DNA from: Solirubrobacterales bacterium 67-14
GTDB lineage: Bacteria; Actinomycetota; Thermoleophilia; Solirubrobacterales; 70-9
Length of the DNA: 64,000 nt
NCBI GenBank assembly: GCA_001897355.1
Contig: MKST01000002.1
Span: forward strand, 98,843 to 162,842
Direction: 5' to 3'
Both the position numbers and the translations under genes were made by a program. The notes under the pieces are model-generated. The model had not been told where the DNA came from and made no database searches. It worked only from the letters and a program-made list of their open reading frames with translations. Within the stretch, counting starts at the first letter, position 1, and each line of letters begins with the position of its first letter. Below are positions 34,591 to 44,810 of this stretch, piece after piece.

Positions 34591-36039
34591 TTAAGCCAGG
34601 TTGATCATCACGTGCTTGACCTGGGTGTAGTCCTCCAGGCTGTACATGCTCATGTCCTTGCCGTAGCCGGACTCGTTGTAGCCGCCGTGGGGCATTTCGA
34701 CCGCCATGAGGATGTGGTCGTTGACCCAGACCGCGCCGAAGCGGAGGGCGTTGGTGACCCGCATGGCGCGGCCGACGTCCCGGGTCCAGACCGATGAGGC
34801 GAGGCCGTACTTGGTGCCGTTGGCCCACTTGATCGCCTCCTCTTCGTCGGTGAAGCGCTGGACGGTCATGGCCGGGCCGAAGATCTCGTTCTGGACCAGC
34901 TCGTCGTCCTGCTGGAGGTCGGCGATCACGGTCGGCTCGACGAAGAAGCCGGGCAGGTCGGCCTGCTTGCCACCGGTCACCACCTGGGCGTGCGAGGGAG
35001 CCCGGTCGATAAGGCCGGTCACATGGGCGAGCTGCTTGGCCGAGTTGACCGGGCCGAGCGTCGTGTCGGCCGAGTCGAGATCGCCCATCACATAGCCCTT
35101 GGCCTCGTTCGCGAGACCATTCACTACATCGTCGTAGACCTTGGGTCCGGCGAGGATGCGGGTCGCGGCGGTGCAGTCCTGGCCGGCGTTGAAGAGGGCG
35201 GTGCCGGCGATCGTCTCGTAGACCGCGTCGAGGTCGGCGTCGTCGAAGACGATCACCGGCGCCTTGCCGCCGAGCTCGAGGTGGACCCGCTTGAGCGAGT
35301 CGGCTGCCGCCTTGGCGATCCACTTGCCGGTGCCGATCGAACCGGTCAGCGAGACCATCTTGATGTCCGGGTGGGTGACCAGCGTCGAACCGGCCGGATC
35401 GCCGTGGCCGCCGATGAAGTTGGTCACACCGGGCGGGAAGATCTCGGCGCAGATCCGGGCCAGGACCTGAAGGGTCGAGACCGGGGTCGACTCGGCCGGC
35501 TTGAGGACCAGGGTGTTGCCGGTGGCGAGCGCCGGCCCGAGCTTCCAGGCGGCCATCATCAGCGGGTAGTTCCAGGGCGTGATCTGGGCGACCGGGCCGA
35601 TCGGCTCACGCCGGATGAAGGAGGTGTGGCTGGGCAGGTACTCCATCGCCGCCTTGCCCTCGAGGTTGCGGGCGGCGGTGGCGAAGTAGCGGATGTGGTC
35701 GGCGGTGGTGTCGAGTTCCTCGTCGATGAAGGCTTGGCGGGGCTTGCCGGCGTCGGCCGACTCGAGGTCGGCCAGCTCGTCACCGTTCTCGATGATCGCG
35801 TCGGCCAGGGCGAGCAGGCGGTCAGAGCGCTCGCGGGGAGTGGTGGTCGCCCAGCCGTTCTCGAAGGCGGCCTTGGCCGCGGCCACCGCCCGGTTTACGT
35901 CCTCGGCCCCCGAAAGCGGGGAAGTGGCGATCACCTCGCCGGTCGAGGGGTTGATCACCTCTTCTGACGCGCCATCGACCGGGTCGACGAACTCGCCGTT
36001 GATCATGTTCTGAAGCCTGAGCTTCTCGGTGACTGCCAT
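34591..36039 (-). CDS. Aldehyde dehydrogenase, gamma-aminobutyraldehyde dehydrogenase-like
   Basis: 482 residues, ATG at 36037-36039 just after GGAGGAG; a longer open frame upstream is ignored. ALDH motifs: [30 protein letters not shown], catalytic Glu in LELGGKAP, catalytic Cys in [10 protein letters not shown]. The C-terminus [24 protein letters not shown] closely resembles PatD/YdcW, which oxidises 4-aminobutanal (from putrescine) to GABA with NAD. It is last in an apparent minus-strand run with alanine dehydrogenase and a class-III aminotransferase and faces a polyamine transporter operon, which supports diamine oxidation. Betaine-aldehyde dehydrogenase is the main alternative. Confidence 0.85.
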   Translation of the reverse strand: MAVTEKLRLQNMINGEFVDPVDGASEEVINPSTGEVIATSPLSGAEDVNRAVAAAKAAFENGWATTTPRERSDRLLALADAIIENGDELADLESADAGKPRQAFIDEELDTTADHIRYFATAARNLEGKAAMEYLPSHTSFIRREPIGPVAQITPWNYPLMMAAWKLGPALATGNTLVLKPAESTPVSTLQVLARICAEIFPPGVTNFIGGHGDPAGSTLVTHPDIKMVSLTGSIGTGKWIAKAAADSLKRVHLELGGKAPVIVFDDADLDAVYETIAGTALFNAGQDCTAATRILAGPKVYDDVVNGLANEAKGYVMGDLDSADTTLGPVNSAKQLAHVTGLIDRAPSHAQVVTGGKQADLPGFFVEPTVIADLQQDDELVQNEIFGPAMTVQRFTDEEEAIKWANGTKYGLASSVWTRDVGRAMRVTNALRFGAVWVNDHILMAVEMPHGGYNESGYGKDMSMYSLEDYTQVKHVMINLA

Positions 36040-36109
36040 CTCGCTCCTCCTGCCGCGACAGATCAGCTGCGCGACAACCTCGTTTGTTTGACTGGCCGGC
36101 CGGGTCTGT

Positions 36110-37231
36110 TCAGACCCAGCCGAGTGCTTCTTCGACTGGCACGTATTGCTGGCCGGTGCCTTCGGCCACACCTTCGTGCGTCACCTTGCCGGCGGCGACG
36201 TTGACCCCGGGCCGCAGGCCCGGATTACGCTGGACTGCCGCCTGGATCCCGTTGTCGGCCAGGGCCAGGGCGTACGGCAGGGTCGCGTTCGTCAGGGCCT
36301 GGGTCGAGGTGATCGGCACCGCGCCCGGCATGTTGGCCACGCAGTAGTGGGTGATCCCGTCGACCTCGTAGGTGGGGTCACGATGGGTGGTCGGCCGCGA
36401 GGTTTCGAAACAGCCGCCCTGGTCGATCGCCACGTCGACCAGCACCGCGCCCGGCTTCATCAGCTTGAGCTGTTCGCGCTTGACCACCCAGGGAGCCCGG
36501 GCGCCGTGGACGAGGACCGCGCCGATCACGAGGTCGGCCATGGGCAGCAGCTCCTCGACCGCGAGGGTGGTCGAGTAGACGGTCGACGCCTCCCGCGCGT
36601 AGAGGGTGTCGAGTTCACGGAGGCGATCGATCGAACGGTCGAGGATGAAGACGTCGGCCGCCATGCCCATCGCGATGAAGGCGGCGTTGGTGCCGACCAC
36701 CCCGCCACCGATCACGACCACCGTCGCGGCCGCCACCCCGGGCACGCCGCCGAGCAGCACACCGCGGCCACCCATCGGCTTCTCCAGCATGAAGGCGCCG
36801 GCCTGGGTCGCGATCCGGCCGGCGATCTCGCTCATCGGGGCCAGGAGCGGCAGCCGCCCCTCGGCATCCTCGACCGTTTCGTAGGCGACGCAGGTCGAAC
36901 CCGACTTCATCAGGCCGGCAGTCTGCTCGGGATCCGGCGCCAGGTGCAGATAGGTGAAGAGCAGGTGCTCCGGCTTCAGCATCTCGATCTCGCCGGCCTG
37001 CAGCTCCTTGACGTGCAGGATCATCTCCGCCGCCTCGAAGACCGCCGTCGGGTCGGGCAGGATCCGCGCACCCTGCGCCTCGTAGGCGGTGTTCGATATT
37101 GCGCTGCCTTCGCCGGCCCCGTCTTCGATGAACACCTCGTGGCCGTGCTCGACGAACTCACGCACCCCGGCAGGCGTTATCGCCACCCGGTACTCGTCCT
37201 GCTTGATCTCCTTGATGACGCCGACCTTCAT
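36110..37231 (-). CDS. ald: Alanine dehydrogenase
   Basis: 373 residues, full family length. [23 protein letters not shown] is the N-terminal signature, with Lys75/His96-type active-site residues in [10 protein letters not shown] and [10 protein letters not shown], and the NAD fold [14 protein letters not shown]. The C-terminus contains [21 protein letters not shown]. It interconverts L-alanine and pyruvate plus ammonia. Placed 68 bp after an aminotransferase that in this family uses pyruvate as acceptor, it would recycle alanine to pyruvate and release the amine nitrogen. A short perfect hairpin GGGTCTG-TT-CAGACCC spans its stop codon (36102-36117). Confidence 0.95.
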   Translation of the reverse strand: MKVGVIKEIKQDEYRVAITPAGVREFVEHGHEVFIEDGAGEGSAISNTAYEAQGARILPDPTAVFEAAEMILHVKELQAGEIEMLKPEHLLFTYLHLAPDPEQTAGLMKSGSTCVAYETVEDAEGRLPLLAPMSEIAGRIATQAGAFMLEKPMGGRGVLLGGVPGVAAATVVVIGGGVVGTNAAFIAMGMAADVFILDRSIDRLRELDTLYAREASTVYSTTLAVEELLPMADLVIGAVLVHGARAPWVVKREQLKLMKPGAVLVDVAIDQGGCFETSRPTTHRDPTYEVDGITHYCVANMPGAVPITSTQALTNATLPYALALADNGIQAAVQRNPGLRPGVNVAAGKVTHEGVAEGTGQQYVPVEEALGWV

Positions 37232-37299
37232 TGATTACCTCGTCCTCTCTAGTGGTCCGCTGGGAGTGACATCTCCGCCGGGCGGGGTGTTTTTCTGGG

Positions 37300-38685
37300 T
37301 CAGTTCCTCATCAACTGTGAGGCCTCGGTCAGGATCGGCCTCAGCACGTCATGCATCTCCTCGAACTGCTCGGTGTCGCAGATCAGCGGCGGCGAGAACT
37401 GGATCACCGGGTCGCCACGATCGTCGGCCCGGCAGATCAGGCCGCGCTCGTACAGCTCACCGGAGAGGAAGCCGCGCAGCAGCTTCTCCGACTCCTCGTG
37501 GCTGAAGCTTTCCTTGGTGTCCTGATCCTTGACCAGCTCGATCGCCTGGAAGTAGCCGGCCCCACGCACGTCGCCGACGATCGGGATGTCGCGCAGCGAT
37601 TCCAGCATTCCCCGGAACTCGCCTTCCTTGGCCCGGACATGGCCGCAGAGATCCTCACGCTCGAAGATCTCGATGTTGGCGAGGGCGACCGCCGCCGCGA
37701 TCGGATGGCCGGCGAAGGTGAACCCGTGGGCGAAGGAGGCGTTGCCTTCCATGAACGGCTCGGCCACCTTGTCGGAGGCGATCATCGCCCCCATCGGGAC
37801 GTAGGAGGAGGTCAATGCCTTGGCCGAGGTGATGATGTCCGGCTGGTAGCCGAAGCGCTCGCAGCCGAAGTAGTGGCCGAGCCGGCCCCAGGCGCAGATC
37901 ACTTCGTCCGAGATCAAGAGGACGTCGTACTTGTCGCAGATCCGCCGTACTTCCTGGAAGTAGCCGTCCGGCGGCACGAAACAGCCGCCGGCGTTCTGGA
38001 CCGGTTCGAGAATGACCGCGGAAACGGTCTCGGGGCCTTCGAAGAGGATCCGTTCCTCGATCGCATCGGAAGCCCAGACCGGTTCACGGTCTTCGGGCCA
38101 GCGATAGATGTTGGTGTTCGGCACGTGGCAGCCACCGGGGGCGAGGGGCTCGAACTGCGAACGCAGGTTGGTGACGCCGGTGGCCGAGAGGGCACCCAGG
38201 GTGGTCCCGTGATAGGCCACTTCGCGGGCGATGTGCTTCGCCTTCTGGCCGTTGCCGCGCATGCGGTGGTAGTTGCGGGCCAGCTTCAGGGCCGACTCGA
38301 CCGCCTCGCCGCCGCCGCTGGTGAAGAAGACGCGGTTGAGGTCACCGGGGGTCATCGAGGCGATCTTGGTGGCGAGCTCGATCGCCCGCGGATGGGCGTA
38401 GCTCCAGATCACGAAGAAGTCGAGCTCCTCGAACTGGCGGGCGGCCGCCTCGGCCAACTCGGTCCGGCCGTGGCCGGCGTTGACGCAGAAAAGGCCGGAG
38501 AGGCCGTCGAGGTACCGCTTGCCGTGGGCGTCGTAGACGTATGCCCCTTCGCCCCGGGTGATGATCGGGATCTCGTGCTCGTCGCTGTACCCGCCCATGC
38601 GGGAGAAGTGCATCCAGAGGTGGCGCCTGGCCTGTTCCTGCATGTCTTCGATTGTGGTCTGGCTGGGGGTTGTTGCGGTGGACAC
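37300..38685 (-). CDS. Class-III aminotransferase, probably diamine/polyamine:pyruvate
   Basis: 461 residues, GTG start behind AAGGAGGAG. Fold-type I PLP enzyme: HLWMHFSRM, YDAHGKRYLDGLSGLFCVNAGHG, FTSGGGEAVESALKLARNYH, EPVQNAGGCFVPP, ISDEVICAWGRLGHYFG and the PLP-binding Lys289 in SAKALTSSYVPMGA. This is the omega-aminotransferase subgroup that includes putrescine/spermidine:pyruvate and beta-alanine:pyruvate enzymes. It probably moves an amino group from a diamine to pyruvate, forming an aminoaldehyde for the downstream aldehyde dehydrogenase and alanine for Ald. The diamine substrate is inferred from the divergent pot operon. Confidence 0.85.
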   Translation of the reverse strand: MSTATTPSQTTIEDMQEQARRHLWMHFSRMGGYSDEHEIPIITRGEGAYVYDAHGKRYLDGLSGLFCVNAGHGRTELAEAAARQFEELDFFVIWSYAHPRAIELATKIASMTPGDLNRVFFTSGGGEAVESALKLARNYHRMRGNGQKAKHIAREVAYHGTTLGALSATGVTNLRSQFEPLAPGGCHVPNTNIYRWPEDREPVWASDAIEERILFEGPETVSAVILEPVQNAGGCFVPPDGYFQEVRRICDKYDVLLISDEVICAWGRLGHYFGCERFGYQPDIITSAKALTSSYVPMGAMIASDKVAEPFMEGNASFAHGFTFAGHPIAAAVALANIEIFEREDLCGHVRAKEGEFRGMLESLRDIPIVGDVRGAGYFQAIELVKDQDTKESFSHEESEKLLRGFLSGELYERGLICRADDRGDPVIQFSPPLICDTEQFEEMHDVLRPILTEASQLMRN

Positions 38686-38758
38686 GGACTCCTCCTTCGG
38701 TCAAGGCCCGGAAGGCGGGCCCCGCGATGCAATAACGGTCGCGGTGGTTTCTGGCTCC

Positions 38759-38787
38759 ACCATATGTCGACCCGATCACACTGGCAA
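38759..38787 (-). promoter_or_regulatory. Promoter of the aminotransferase-ald-aldehyde dehydrogenase genes
   Basis: On the minus strand TTGCCA (38782-38787) and TATGGT (38759-38764) are 17 bp apart, about 75 bp before the GTG start. The 386-bp region 38686-39071 contains only divergent control sequences; no gene is visible in it. Confidence 0.6.
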
Positions 38788-38975
38788 GCGGACGAAACGT
38801 AAAAAGAACGCTCGATCTCGTTACTTCTCGTCTCTCGGGGGGCCAGACGCCGCCGTTGGCATTAGGTTGCCGCCATGGAGAGCGCCGAGGTTCCAACCCG
38901 CGCAGACCCAACCGGTACGACCCGGGTCATGGGACATGAGTACTGCCAGTCGCCTTGCATTTGTACAAAACGTAG

Positions 38976-39005
38976 TTGCGGAGAACCCTGTGTTTCGCAT
39001 ACGGT
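38976..39005 (+). promoter_or_regulatory. Possible promoter of the pot operon
   Basis: TTGCGG (38976-38981) and TACGGT (39000-39005), spacer 18 bp. A 7-bp hairpin GCCGGAG/CTCCGGC follows in the leader. A perfect TTGTACAA palindrome lies upstream at 38960-38967 and may be an operator. Confidence 0.4.
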
Positions 39006-39071
39006 TCAAACGAACTTGCCGGAGGGGGCAATTCTCAACTCCGGCGCTTGTCCACCTGAGAGAGGGGTTCG

Positions 39072-40295
39072 ATGGAAGGCTCGCCAGATCTACCACCGGT
39101 CGATCCGAACGTGGAATCGACGGAGGGCAAAGCCGGGAAAGCCGCAGGATCTGGGAGCGGGGGAGTTCGCCTAGAGGGAGTCACGAAGCAGTTCGGTGAC
39201 TTCACGGCGGTCCATGACATGGACCTTGACATCGCCGACGGCGAGTTCTTCACGATGCTCGGCCCGTCCGGCTGCGGTAAGACCACGACCCTGCGGATGA
39301 TCGCGGGCTTCGAGCAGCCGACCACCGGCAAGGTGCTGATCGACGGCACCGACGTGGCCGGCCTGCCCGCCTACAAGCGCCCGACCAACACCGTCTTCCA
39401 GTCCTACGCCCTCTTCCCCCACATGACGCTGGAGGAAAACGTCGGCTTCGGCCTCAAGCGCAAAAAGGTCAGCAAGGCCGAGATCAAGCGCCGCGTGGCG
39501 GATGAGCTCGAGCGGGTCGGCCTCAGCCGCGAGGCCAAGCGCAAGCCGGCCCAGCTCTCCGGCGGCCAGCAGCAGCGCGTCGCCCTGGCCCGGGCGCTGG
39601 TCAACCTGCCCAAGGTGCTGCTGCTCGACGAGCCGCTCGGCGCGCTCGACCTGAAGCTGCGCAAAGGCCTCCAGGTCCAGCTCAAGAACATCCAGCGCGA
39701 CGTCGGCATCACTTTCGTCTACGTGACGCACGACCAGGAGGAAGCGCTCACCATGAGCGACCGGATCGCGGTCATGAACGCCGGCCACATCGAGCAGTGC
39801 GCCGACCCGGAGACGGTCTATGACCGCCCGAGCACGACTTTTGTCGCCGGCTTCATCGGCGTCTCCAACCTGATGCCGGCCGTGGTCAAGGGCTCGAATG
39901 AGATCGAGATCGCCGATGGCCCGACCGTTCCGAGCAAGGATGCCGGACAATTCTCGACCGGCGAGAAGTGCTTCGCCGTGGTCCGTCCCGAGAAGCTGAC
40001 CGTCTCCCTGCCGGAGAACGCACCGGGCGACCAGCCCGGAGTGGACGGCATCGTCGAGAGCTCGCTTTACCTCGGGACCTCGACCCAGATGGCGATCCGG
40101 GTCGCCGAGGACGTGCAGATGACCGTGCTCGTTCCGAACGCCTCCGAAGACGCCCGCCAGCATCTGCCGGGCGGCGGCGCGAAGGTCCGCCTCAACTGGC
40201 TGCCCGAGCACATGCACCTCGTCGCCGAGTCCGAAGCGGACCAGCCGGCCGATGACCAAACGCCCACCGAAACCGTCACCGAAGGAGTGAACTAA
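39072..40295 (+). CDS. potA: Spermidine/putrescine ABC transporter ATP-binding protein
   Basis: 407 residues, ATG after GAGAGGGG. Walker [11 protein letters not shown]-loop [12 protein letters not shown], signature LSGGQQQR, Walker [13 protein letters not shown], switch [10 protein letters not shown]. The C-terminal TOBE domain (about 300-385) is PotA-like. About 35 low-complexity residues precede the ATPase domain. It energises polyamine uptake at the membrane. Its TAA overlaps the ATG of potD. PotA-type subunits also serve related transporters, so the substrate call rests on the full operon. Confidence 0.92.
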   Translation: MEGSPDLPPVDPNVESTEGKAGKAAGSGSGGVRLEGVTKQFGDFTAVHDMDLDIADGEFFTMLGPSGCGKTTTLRMIAGFEQPTTGKVLIDGTDVAGLPAYKRPTNTVFQSYALFPHMTLEENVGFGLKRKKVSKAEIKRRVADELERVGLSREAKRKPAQLSGGQQQRVALARALVNLPKVLLLDEPLGALDLKLRKGLQVQLKNIQRDVGITFVYVTHDQEEALTMSDRIAVMNAGHIEQCADPETVYDRPSTTFVAGFIGVSNLMPAVVKGSNEIEIADGPTVPSKDAGQFSTGEKCFAVVRPEKLTVSLPENAPGDQPGVDGIVESSLYLGTSTQMAIRVAEDVQMTVLVPNASEDARQHLPGGGAKVRLNWLPEHMHLVAESEADQPADDQTPTETVTEGVN

Positions 40296-41452
40296 TGCCC
40301 GTCAAGAAGATGAAGCGCGCCCGACTTTTGATCGTCGCCGTACTGGCCCTCGCGGCCTCCATGGTCCTCGTCGCCTGCGGCGGCGGTGGTGGTGGCCTGA
40401 GCGGCTCCGACAACTCTGATGTGACGACCGCGACCGGCGGCGACCCGACCGGTTCGCTGAACATCTCGAACTGGCCGCTCTACATCGACGGGCAGACGAT
40501 CAAGAACTTCCAGAACGAGACCGGCATCAAGACCACCTACACCGAAGACGTCAACGACAACAACGAGTTCTTCGGCAAGGTCCAGCCGCTGCTCAGCCAG
40601 GGCGACTCGGGCGGCCGCTCGATCATCATCGTGACCGACTGGATGGCCCAGAAGATGTATGACCTCGGCTACATCCAGAACCTCGACAAGGCGAAGATCC
40701 CGACCGTCGAGAAGAACCTCATCCCCAGCCTCCAGCACCCGTCCTTCGACCCGGACCGCAAGTACAGCGTGCCGTGGCAGTCGGGCATGACCGGGCTGGT
40801 CGTCCGCAAGGACCTCGCGCCGGACGTGAAGTCAATCAATGACCTCTTCGACCCGAAGTACAAGGGCAAGGTCACGATGCTGACCGAGATGCGGGACACC
40901 GTGCCGCTGGTCATGGCCGCCGACGGGATCGACCCGCCCGACGCGACCAAGCAGGACTGGCTCGACACGATCGACAAGATCAAGAAGGCCAGCGACAGCG
41001 GCCAGATCCGCCGCTTCACCGGCAACGACTACATCCAGGACATGGCCAAGGGCGACGTGGTCGCCGCGATCGGCTGGTCGGGAGACGCGGTTCAGGCCGA
41101 GTCGGACAACCCGAACCTGCAGTACGTCCAGCCGGAACAGGGCTGCTCGCTCTGGTCCGACAACATGCTGATCCCGGTCGGGGCGCCCAACCCGGCCGCC
41201 GCCTACAAGTTCATGGACTACGTCTACGAGCCGAAGAACCAGGCCAAGATCACCGCGTACGTGAACTACGTCAGCCCGGTCAAGGGCGTCAAGGAGATCC
41301 TCCAGAAACAGGATCCCGACATCGCCAACAACCAGCTGATCTTCCCCAGCGAGGCCTACACGAAGAACTGCTTCAACCAGGTTTCGCCGCCCGGCGACGA
41401 GGCCGACCAGCAGGAAGTCGAGCAGGCCTTCCAGGATGTCGTCACCGGCTGA
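40295..41452 (+). CDS. potD: Polyamine-binding lipoprotein of the ABC transporter
   Basis: 385 residues. Lipoprotein signal peptide with lipobox LVAC, then a Gly/Ser spacer. It is a family-1 extracellular solute-binding protein of the PotD/PotF kind: LNISNWPLYIDGQTIKNF at the mature start, with acidic and aromatic residues around VPWQSGMTGLVVRKD and GWSGDAVQAES that in this family line the amine pocket. The start overlaps the potA stop (TAATG). Putrescine versus spermidine preference cannot be told from the sequence. Confidence 0.9.
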   Translation: MPVKKMKRARLLIVAVLALAASMVLVACGGGGGGLSGSDNSDVTTATGGDPTGSLNISNWPLYIDGQTIKNFQNETGIKTTYTEDVNDNNEFFGKVQPLLSQGDSGGRSIIIVTDWMAQKMYDLGYIQNLDKAKIPTVEKNLIPSLQHPSFDPDRKYSVPWQSGMTGLVVRKDLAPDVKSINDLFDPKYKGKVTMLTEMRDTVPLVMAADGIDPPDATKQDWLDTIDKIKKASDSGQIRRFTGNDYIQDMAKGDVVAAIGWSGDAVQAESDNPNLQYVQPEQGCSLWSDNMLIPVGAPNPAAAYKFMDYVYEPKNQAKITAYVNYVSPVKGVKEILQKQDPDIANNQLIFPSEAYTKNCFNQVSPPGDEADQQEVEQAFQDVVTG

Positions 41453-41518
41453 TCCAACCGGAACGAACCGAGTGAGAAAGGGCGCTGACGAACCGATGAC
41501 CAAGGTGAGGAGACACCA

Positions 41519-42388
41519 ATGACATCGGTTCGTCGGCGCCTGGTCCCCTATGGGCTGCTCGCCCCCGGCCTGATCTGGCTGATCGTCTTCTTCGTGATCC
41601 CCATGTACTACATGGGGGAGCTTTCGCTGAAGACCGGCACGATCGAGACCGGTTACCAGATGAGCTGGGCGTTCAGCAACTACACGGACGCCATTTCGCA
41701 GTACAGCACCCAGTTCTTCCGGGCCTTCTACTACGCGGGCGTGGCGACCGTGCTCTGCCTGCTGATCGGATACCCGTTGGCCTACGCGATCGCCTTCAAG
41801 GCGGGGCGCTGGAAGAACCTGATGCTCTTCGCGGTGGTCGCGCCGTTCTTCACCACCTACCTGATCCGGACGATCGCCTGGAAGACGATCCTCGATGACT
41901 CGAGCCCGGCGGTCAGCGTCCTCAAGACGCTCCACCTGGTCCCCCAGGACGGCCGGGTGCTGGCCACCTCGGCGGCCGTGATCGCCGGCCTCACCTACAA
42001 CTTCCTGCCCTTCATGGTGCTGCCGCTCTTCGCCGCGCTGGAGCGGCTGGACCGCCGGCTGCTGGAGGCCGGCAAGGATCTCTACGCCTCGGCGACCCAG
42101 ACCTTCCTCAAGGTCACCCTGCCGATCACCATGCCGGGCATCGTCGCCGGCGTGCTGCTCACCTTCATCCCGGCGGCCGGCGACTACGTCAACGCGACCT
42201 TCCTCGGCGGCACCAACCAGGCGATGATCGGCAACGTGATCCAGTCGAAGTACCTGGTCGTCCGTGACTACTCCGAGGCGGCGGCCCTGTCCTTCACCTT
42301 GATGGCGATCATCCTGGTCGCCCTGATCATCTACATCAAGTTCGCCGGCACGGGAGCGCTCATGGGAGACGAGGAGGAAGCCGAATGA
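41519..42388 (+). CDS. potB: Polyamine ABC transporter permease, PotB-like
   Basis: 289 residues, six predicted membrane helices. The cytoplasmic EAA loop that contacts the ATPase is EAGKDLYASATQTFLKVTLPITMPGI. It begins 66 bp after potD with AAGGTGAGGAGACACC upstream, and ends in an ATGA overlap with the next gene. The periplasmic loop QMSWAFSNYTDAI is usual for PotB/PotH. The acidic C-terminus (GDEEEAE) is not conserved. Confidence 0.92.
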   Translation: MTSVRRRLVPYGLLAPGLIWLIVFFVIPMYYMGELSLKTGTIETGYQMSWAFSNYTDAISQYSTQFFRAFYYAGVATVLCLLIGYPLAYAIAFKAGRWKNLMLFAVVAPFFTTYLIRTIAWKTILDDSSPAVSVLKTLHLVPQDGRVLATSAAVIAGLTYNFLPFMVLPLFAALERLDRRLLEAGKDLYASATQTFLKVTLPITMPGIVAGVLLTFIPAAGDYVNATFLGGTNQAMIGNVIQSKYLVVRDYSEAAALSFTLMAIILVALIIYIKFAGTGALMGDEEEAE

Positions 42389-43236
42389 AGGCCTGGCGCT
42401 GGCTGCGCGAAAACGCCGTGATGATCGCCGGCATCCTGGCGCTGCTCTACATGCTGACGCCGATCTTCGTCATCGCGCTCTTCTCCTTCAACGACCCGAC
42501 CGGGCGCTACAACTTCGAGTGGGTCGGTTTCACCACCCAGTACTGGGCCCACCCCTTCGCGATCACCGAACTGACCGATGCGCTGCTGGTCAGCATCCGG
42601 CTGGCTTTCTTCACCGCGATCGGCGCCACCATCCTCGGCACCCTGATCGCGATCGCCCTGGTCCGCTACCAGTTCTTCGGCCGGCGGGCCGCCAACTTGT
42701 TGATCGTGATCCCGATGGCCACCCCGGAAGTCGTGATCGGCGCTTCCCTGCTCTCGTTCTTCCTCACGCTCGACGTATTCAAGCTCGGTTTCCAGACGCT
42801 GCTGATCGCCCACATCATGTTCTCGGTCAGCTTCGTGGTGATCGTGGTCAGGTCCCGCCTGATCGGCTTCGACCGTCGACTCGAAGAAGCCGCGCAGGAC
42901 TTGGGGGCCAACGCCCTCACCACCTTCCGCAAGGTGACCCTCCCCCTGATCGCCCCCGGTGTGGTCTCGGCCGCGCTGCTCTCTTTCGCCCTCTCGATCG
43001 ACGACTTCGTGATCTCGAACTTCAACTCCGGCTCGACCGTCACCTTCCCGCTCTACATCTTCGGCGCCAACCAGCGGGGCATCCCGGTTCAGGTCAACGT
43101 GATCGCGACCATGCTCTTCGCGGTGACCGTGATCGCGATGCTGGTCGTCATCATCCAGCAGCGGCGAGCCGAAAAGGCCTCGGCGATGCGACCCGAAGAG
43201 ATCGCCAACAAGCCAGCGATGTCACTGCCTGTTTGA
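42385..43236 (+). CDS. potC: Polyamine ABC transporter permease, PotC-like
   Basis: 283 residues, six predicted membrane helices, starting inside the potB stop (ATGA). MLTPIFVIALFSFNDP and the EAA loop EAAQDLGANALTTFRKVTLPLIAPGV are PotC/PotI signatures, as is LSFALSIDDFVISNF near the last helices. It is the final gene of the potADBC operon, which closes with a 16-bp perfect hairpin 15 bp after the stop. Confidence 0.92.
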   Translation: MKAWRWLRENAVMIAGILALLYMLTPIFVIALFSFNDPTGRYNFEWVGFTTQYWAHPFAITELTDALLVSIRLAFFTAIGATILGTLIAIALVRYQFFGRRAANLLIVIPMATPEVVIGASLLSFFLTLDVFKLGFQTLLIAHIMFSVSFVVIVVRSRLIGFDRRLEEAAQDLGANALTTFRKVTLPLIAPGVVSAALLSFALSIDDFVISNFNSGSTVTFPLYIFGANQRGIPVQVNVIATMLFAVTVIAMLVVIIQQRRAEKASAMRPEEIANKPAMSLPV

Positions 43237-43250
43237 CCCGGGCATTGGTG

Positions 43251-43313
43251 GCGGGGGCCGGTGGGGCTCCCTCCTCGGCCCGAAACGTCGTCGGGAACCC
43301 CACCGGCCCCCGC
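43251..43313 (+). terminator. Long terminator-like hairpin after potC
   Basis: Perfect 16-bp stem GCGGGGGCCGGTGGGG / CCCCACCGGCCCCCGC with an internal secondary hairpin (CCCGA/TCGGG). No strong T-run follows, but TTTC occurs at about 43320. It separates pot from the next aldehyde dehydrogenase, which may still be partly read through. Confidence 0.6.
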
Positions 43314-43343
43314 TCTCAGTTTCGGGACGCTTAGGCTTGGGGT

Positions 43344-44810
43344 ATGGGATATGAGACGCGTTGCCTGATCGGTGGAGAGTTGGTCGAGGGAGCAGGCGCT
43401 TCGATCGAGGTCGAGAACCCGGCTTCCGAGGAGATCGTGGCCAAGGTTGGTTCCGCCTCGCTTGAGCAGCTCGACCTGGCCGTCGAGAAGGCGACCGCGG
43501 CAAAGTCTTCCTGGGGCAGGATGCCGGCGGTCGACCGGGCTCCCCTGCTGCACGGGATCGCGACCGCGCTGCGGGAGAAGACCGATGAGCTAGCCCTGCT
43601 GATGACCACCGAGATCGGCCGGCCGTTGACTGAATCGGCCGACGAGGTCGAGTGGTGCGCGGCCTGCTTCGACTACTACGCCGAGGTGGCTCGCTCCGAG
43701 ATCGGCCGGGTGATCCCGCCGATCGAGGCCTCGCAGTTCTCGGTCGTGGTCAAAGAGCCCCATGGCGTGGTCGGCTGCATCGTGCCCTGGAACTTCCCTC
43801 TGCTGCTGCTGATCTGGAAGCTCGCCCCGGCACTGGCAGCCGGCAACACGGTGGTCGCCAAGCCCTCCGAGCTGACCCCGCTCTCGACCCTCGCGATCGC
43901 CGACGCCTTCGCCGGACTTCCCGCCGGCACCGTGAACCTGCTCGCCGGGGCCGGTGAGATCGGGGCTGCGATCTCCGGCCATCCCGGGATCGATTGCGTC
44001 GCCTTCACCGGCTCGGTCGCCACCGGCCAGAAGGTCGGCATGGCGGCCGCGGCCCGCAACGCGCGCGTCAACCTCGAGATGGGCGGCAAGGATCCCTTCA
44101 TCGTCTGTGACGACATCGGCGTGGACGGCCTCCAGGTTGCGGCCGAAGGCGGCGCCTGGGCGGCCTACCTCAATGCCGGCCAGGTCTGCACTTCATCCGA
44201 GCGTTTCTACGTGATGGAGTCGATCTTCGACGAGTACGTCGATGCCTTCGTCCAGCACACGAGGTCACTGGTGATCGGCGACCCGCTCGAGCCGGGCACC
44301 GACCTGGGGCCGATGGTCTCCGCCGCCCAGCGAGGCAAGGCGCTCGGTCAGGTCGAGGAAGCGGTCGCGGCCGGCGCCGAGCTGCTCACCGGCGGCGGCA
44401 ACGCCGGCTTCGAGCAGGGCCACTACCTGGAACCCTGCGTACTGACCGGAGTGCCGGCCGAAGCCGATCTGCTGCGCGAGGAGACTTTCGGACCGGTCGC
44501 CCCGATCGTGCCGGTCAAGGACCTCGACGAGGCGATCGCCCTCGCCAACGGGCTCGACTTCGGCCTCGGCGCGAACATCTACACGCGGGACCTGAAGCGG
44601 GCGATCCGCTGCGTCAAGGAGGTCCGGGCCGGCTCGGTCTGGATCAACGACCCGCTGACCGACAACGACGCCGGGCCGTTCGGCGGTTTCAAGAACTCCG
44701 GCATCGGCCGTGAGCTCGGGACCGAGGGACTCGACGCCTTCCGCGAGGCGAAGCACGCCCACATCGACACGGAGATCGAGGTCAAGGAGTGGTGGTACCC
44801 CTACGGGTGA
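43344..44810 (+). CDS. NAD(P)-dependent aldehyde dehydrogenase
   Basis: 488 residues, ATG behind TTGGGG. ALDH motifs: VPWNFPLLLLIWKLAPALAAGNTVVAKPSE, FTGSVATGQKVG, Glu in LEMGGKDP, Cys in AGQVCTSSERF, EETFGPVAPIVPV. It is a second, distinct ALDH of the region, directly downstream of potC in the same direction. It may oxidise the next aldehyde in the pathway (succinate semialdehyde or an aminoaldehyde). Its substrate cannot be assigned from sequence. Its TGA directly abuts the stop codon of the converging lipoprotein gene. Confidence 0.88.
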   Translation: MGYETRCLIGGELVEGAGASIEVENPASEEIVAKVGSASLEQLDLAVEKATAAKSSWGRMPAVDRAPLLHGIATALREKTDELALLMTTEIGRPLTESADEVEWCAACFDYYAEVARSEIGRVIPPIEASQFSVVVKEPHGVVGCIVPWNFPLLLLIWKLAPALAAGNTVVAKPSELTPLSTLAIADAFAGLPAGTVNLLAGAGEIGAAISGHPGIDCVAFTGSVATGQKVGMAAAARNARVNLEMGGKDPFIVCDDIGVDGLQVAAEGGAWAAYLNAGQVCTSSERFYVMESIFDEYVDAFVQHTRSLVIGDPLEPGTDLGPMVSAAQRGKALGQVEEAVAAGAELLTGGGNAGFEQGHYLEPCVLTGVPAEADLLREETFGPVAPIVPVKDLDEAIALANGLDFGLGANIYTRDLKRAIRCVKEVRAGSVWINDPLTDNDAGPFGGFKNSGIGRELGTEGLDAFREAKHAHIDTEIEVKEWWYPYG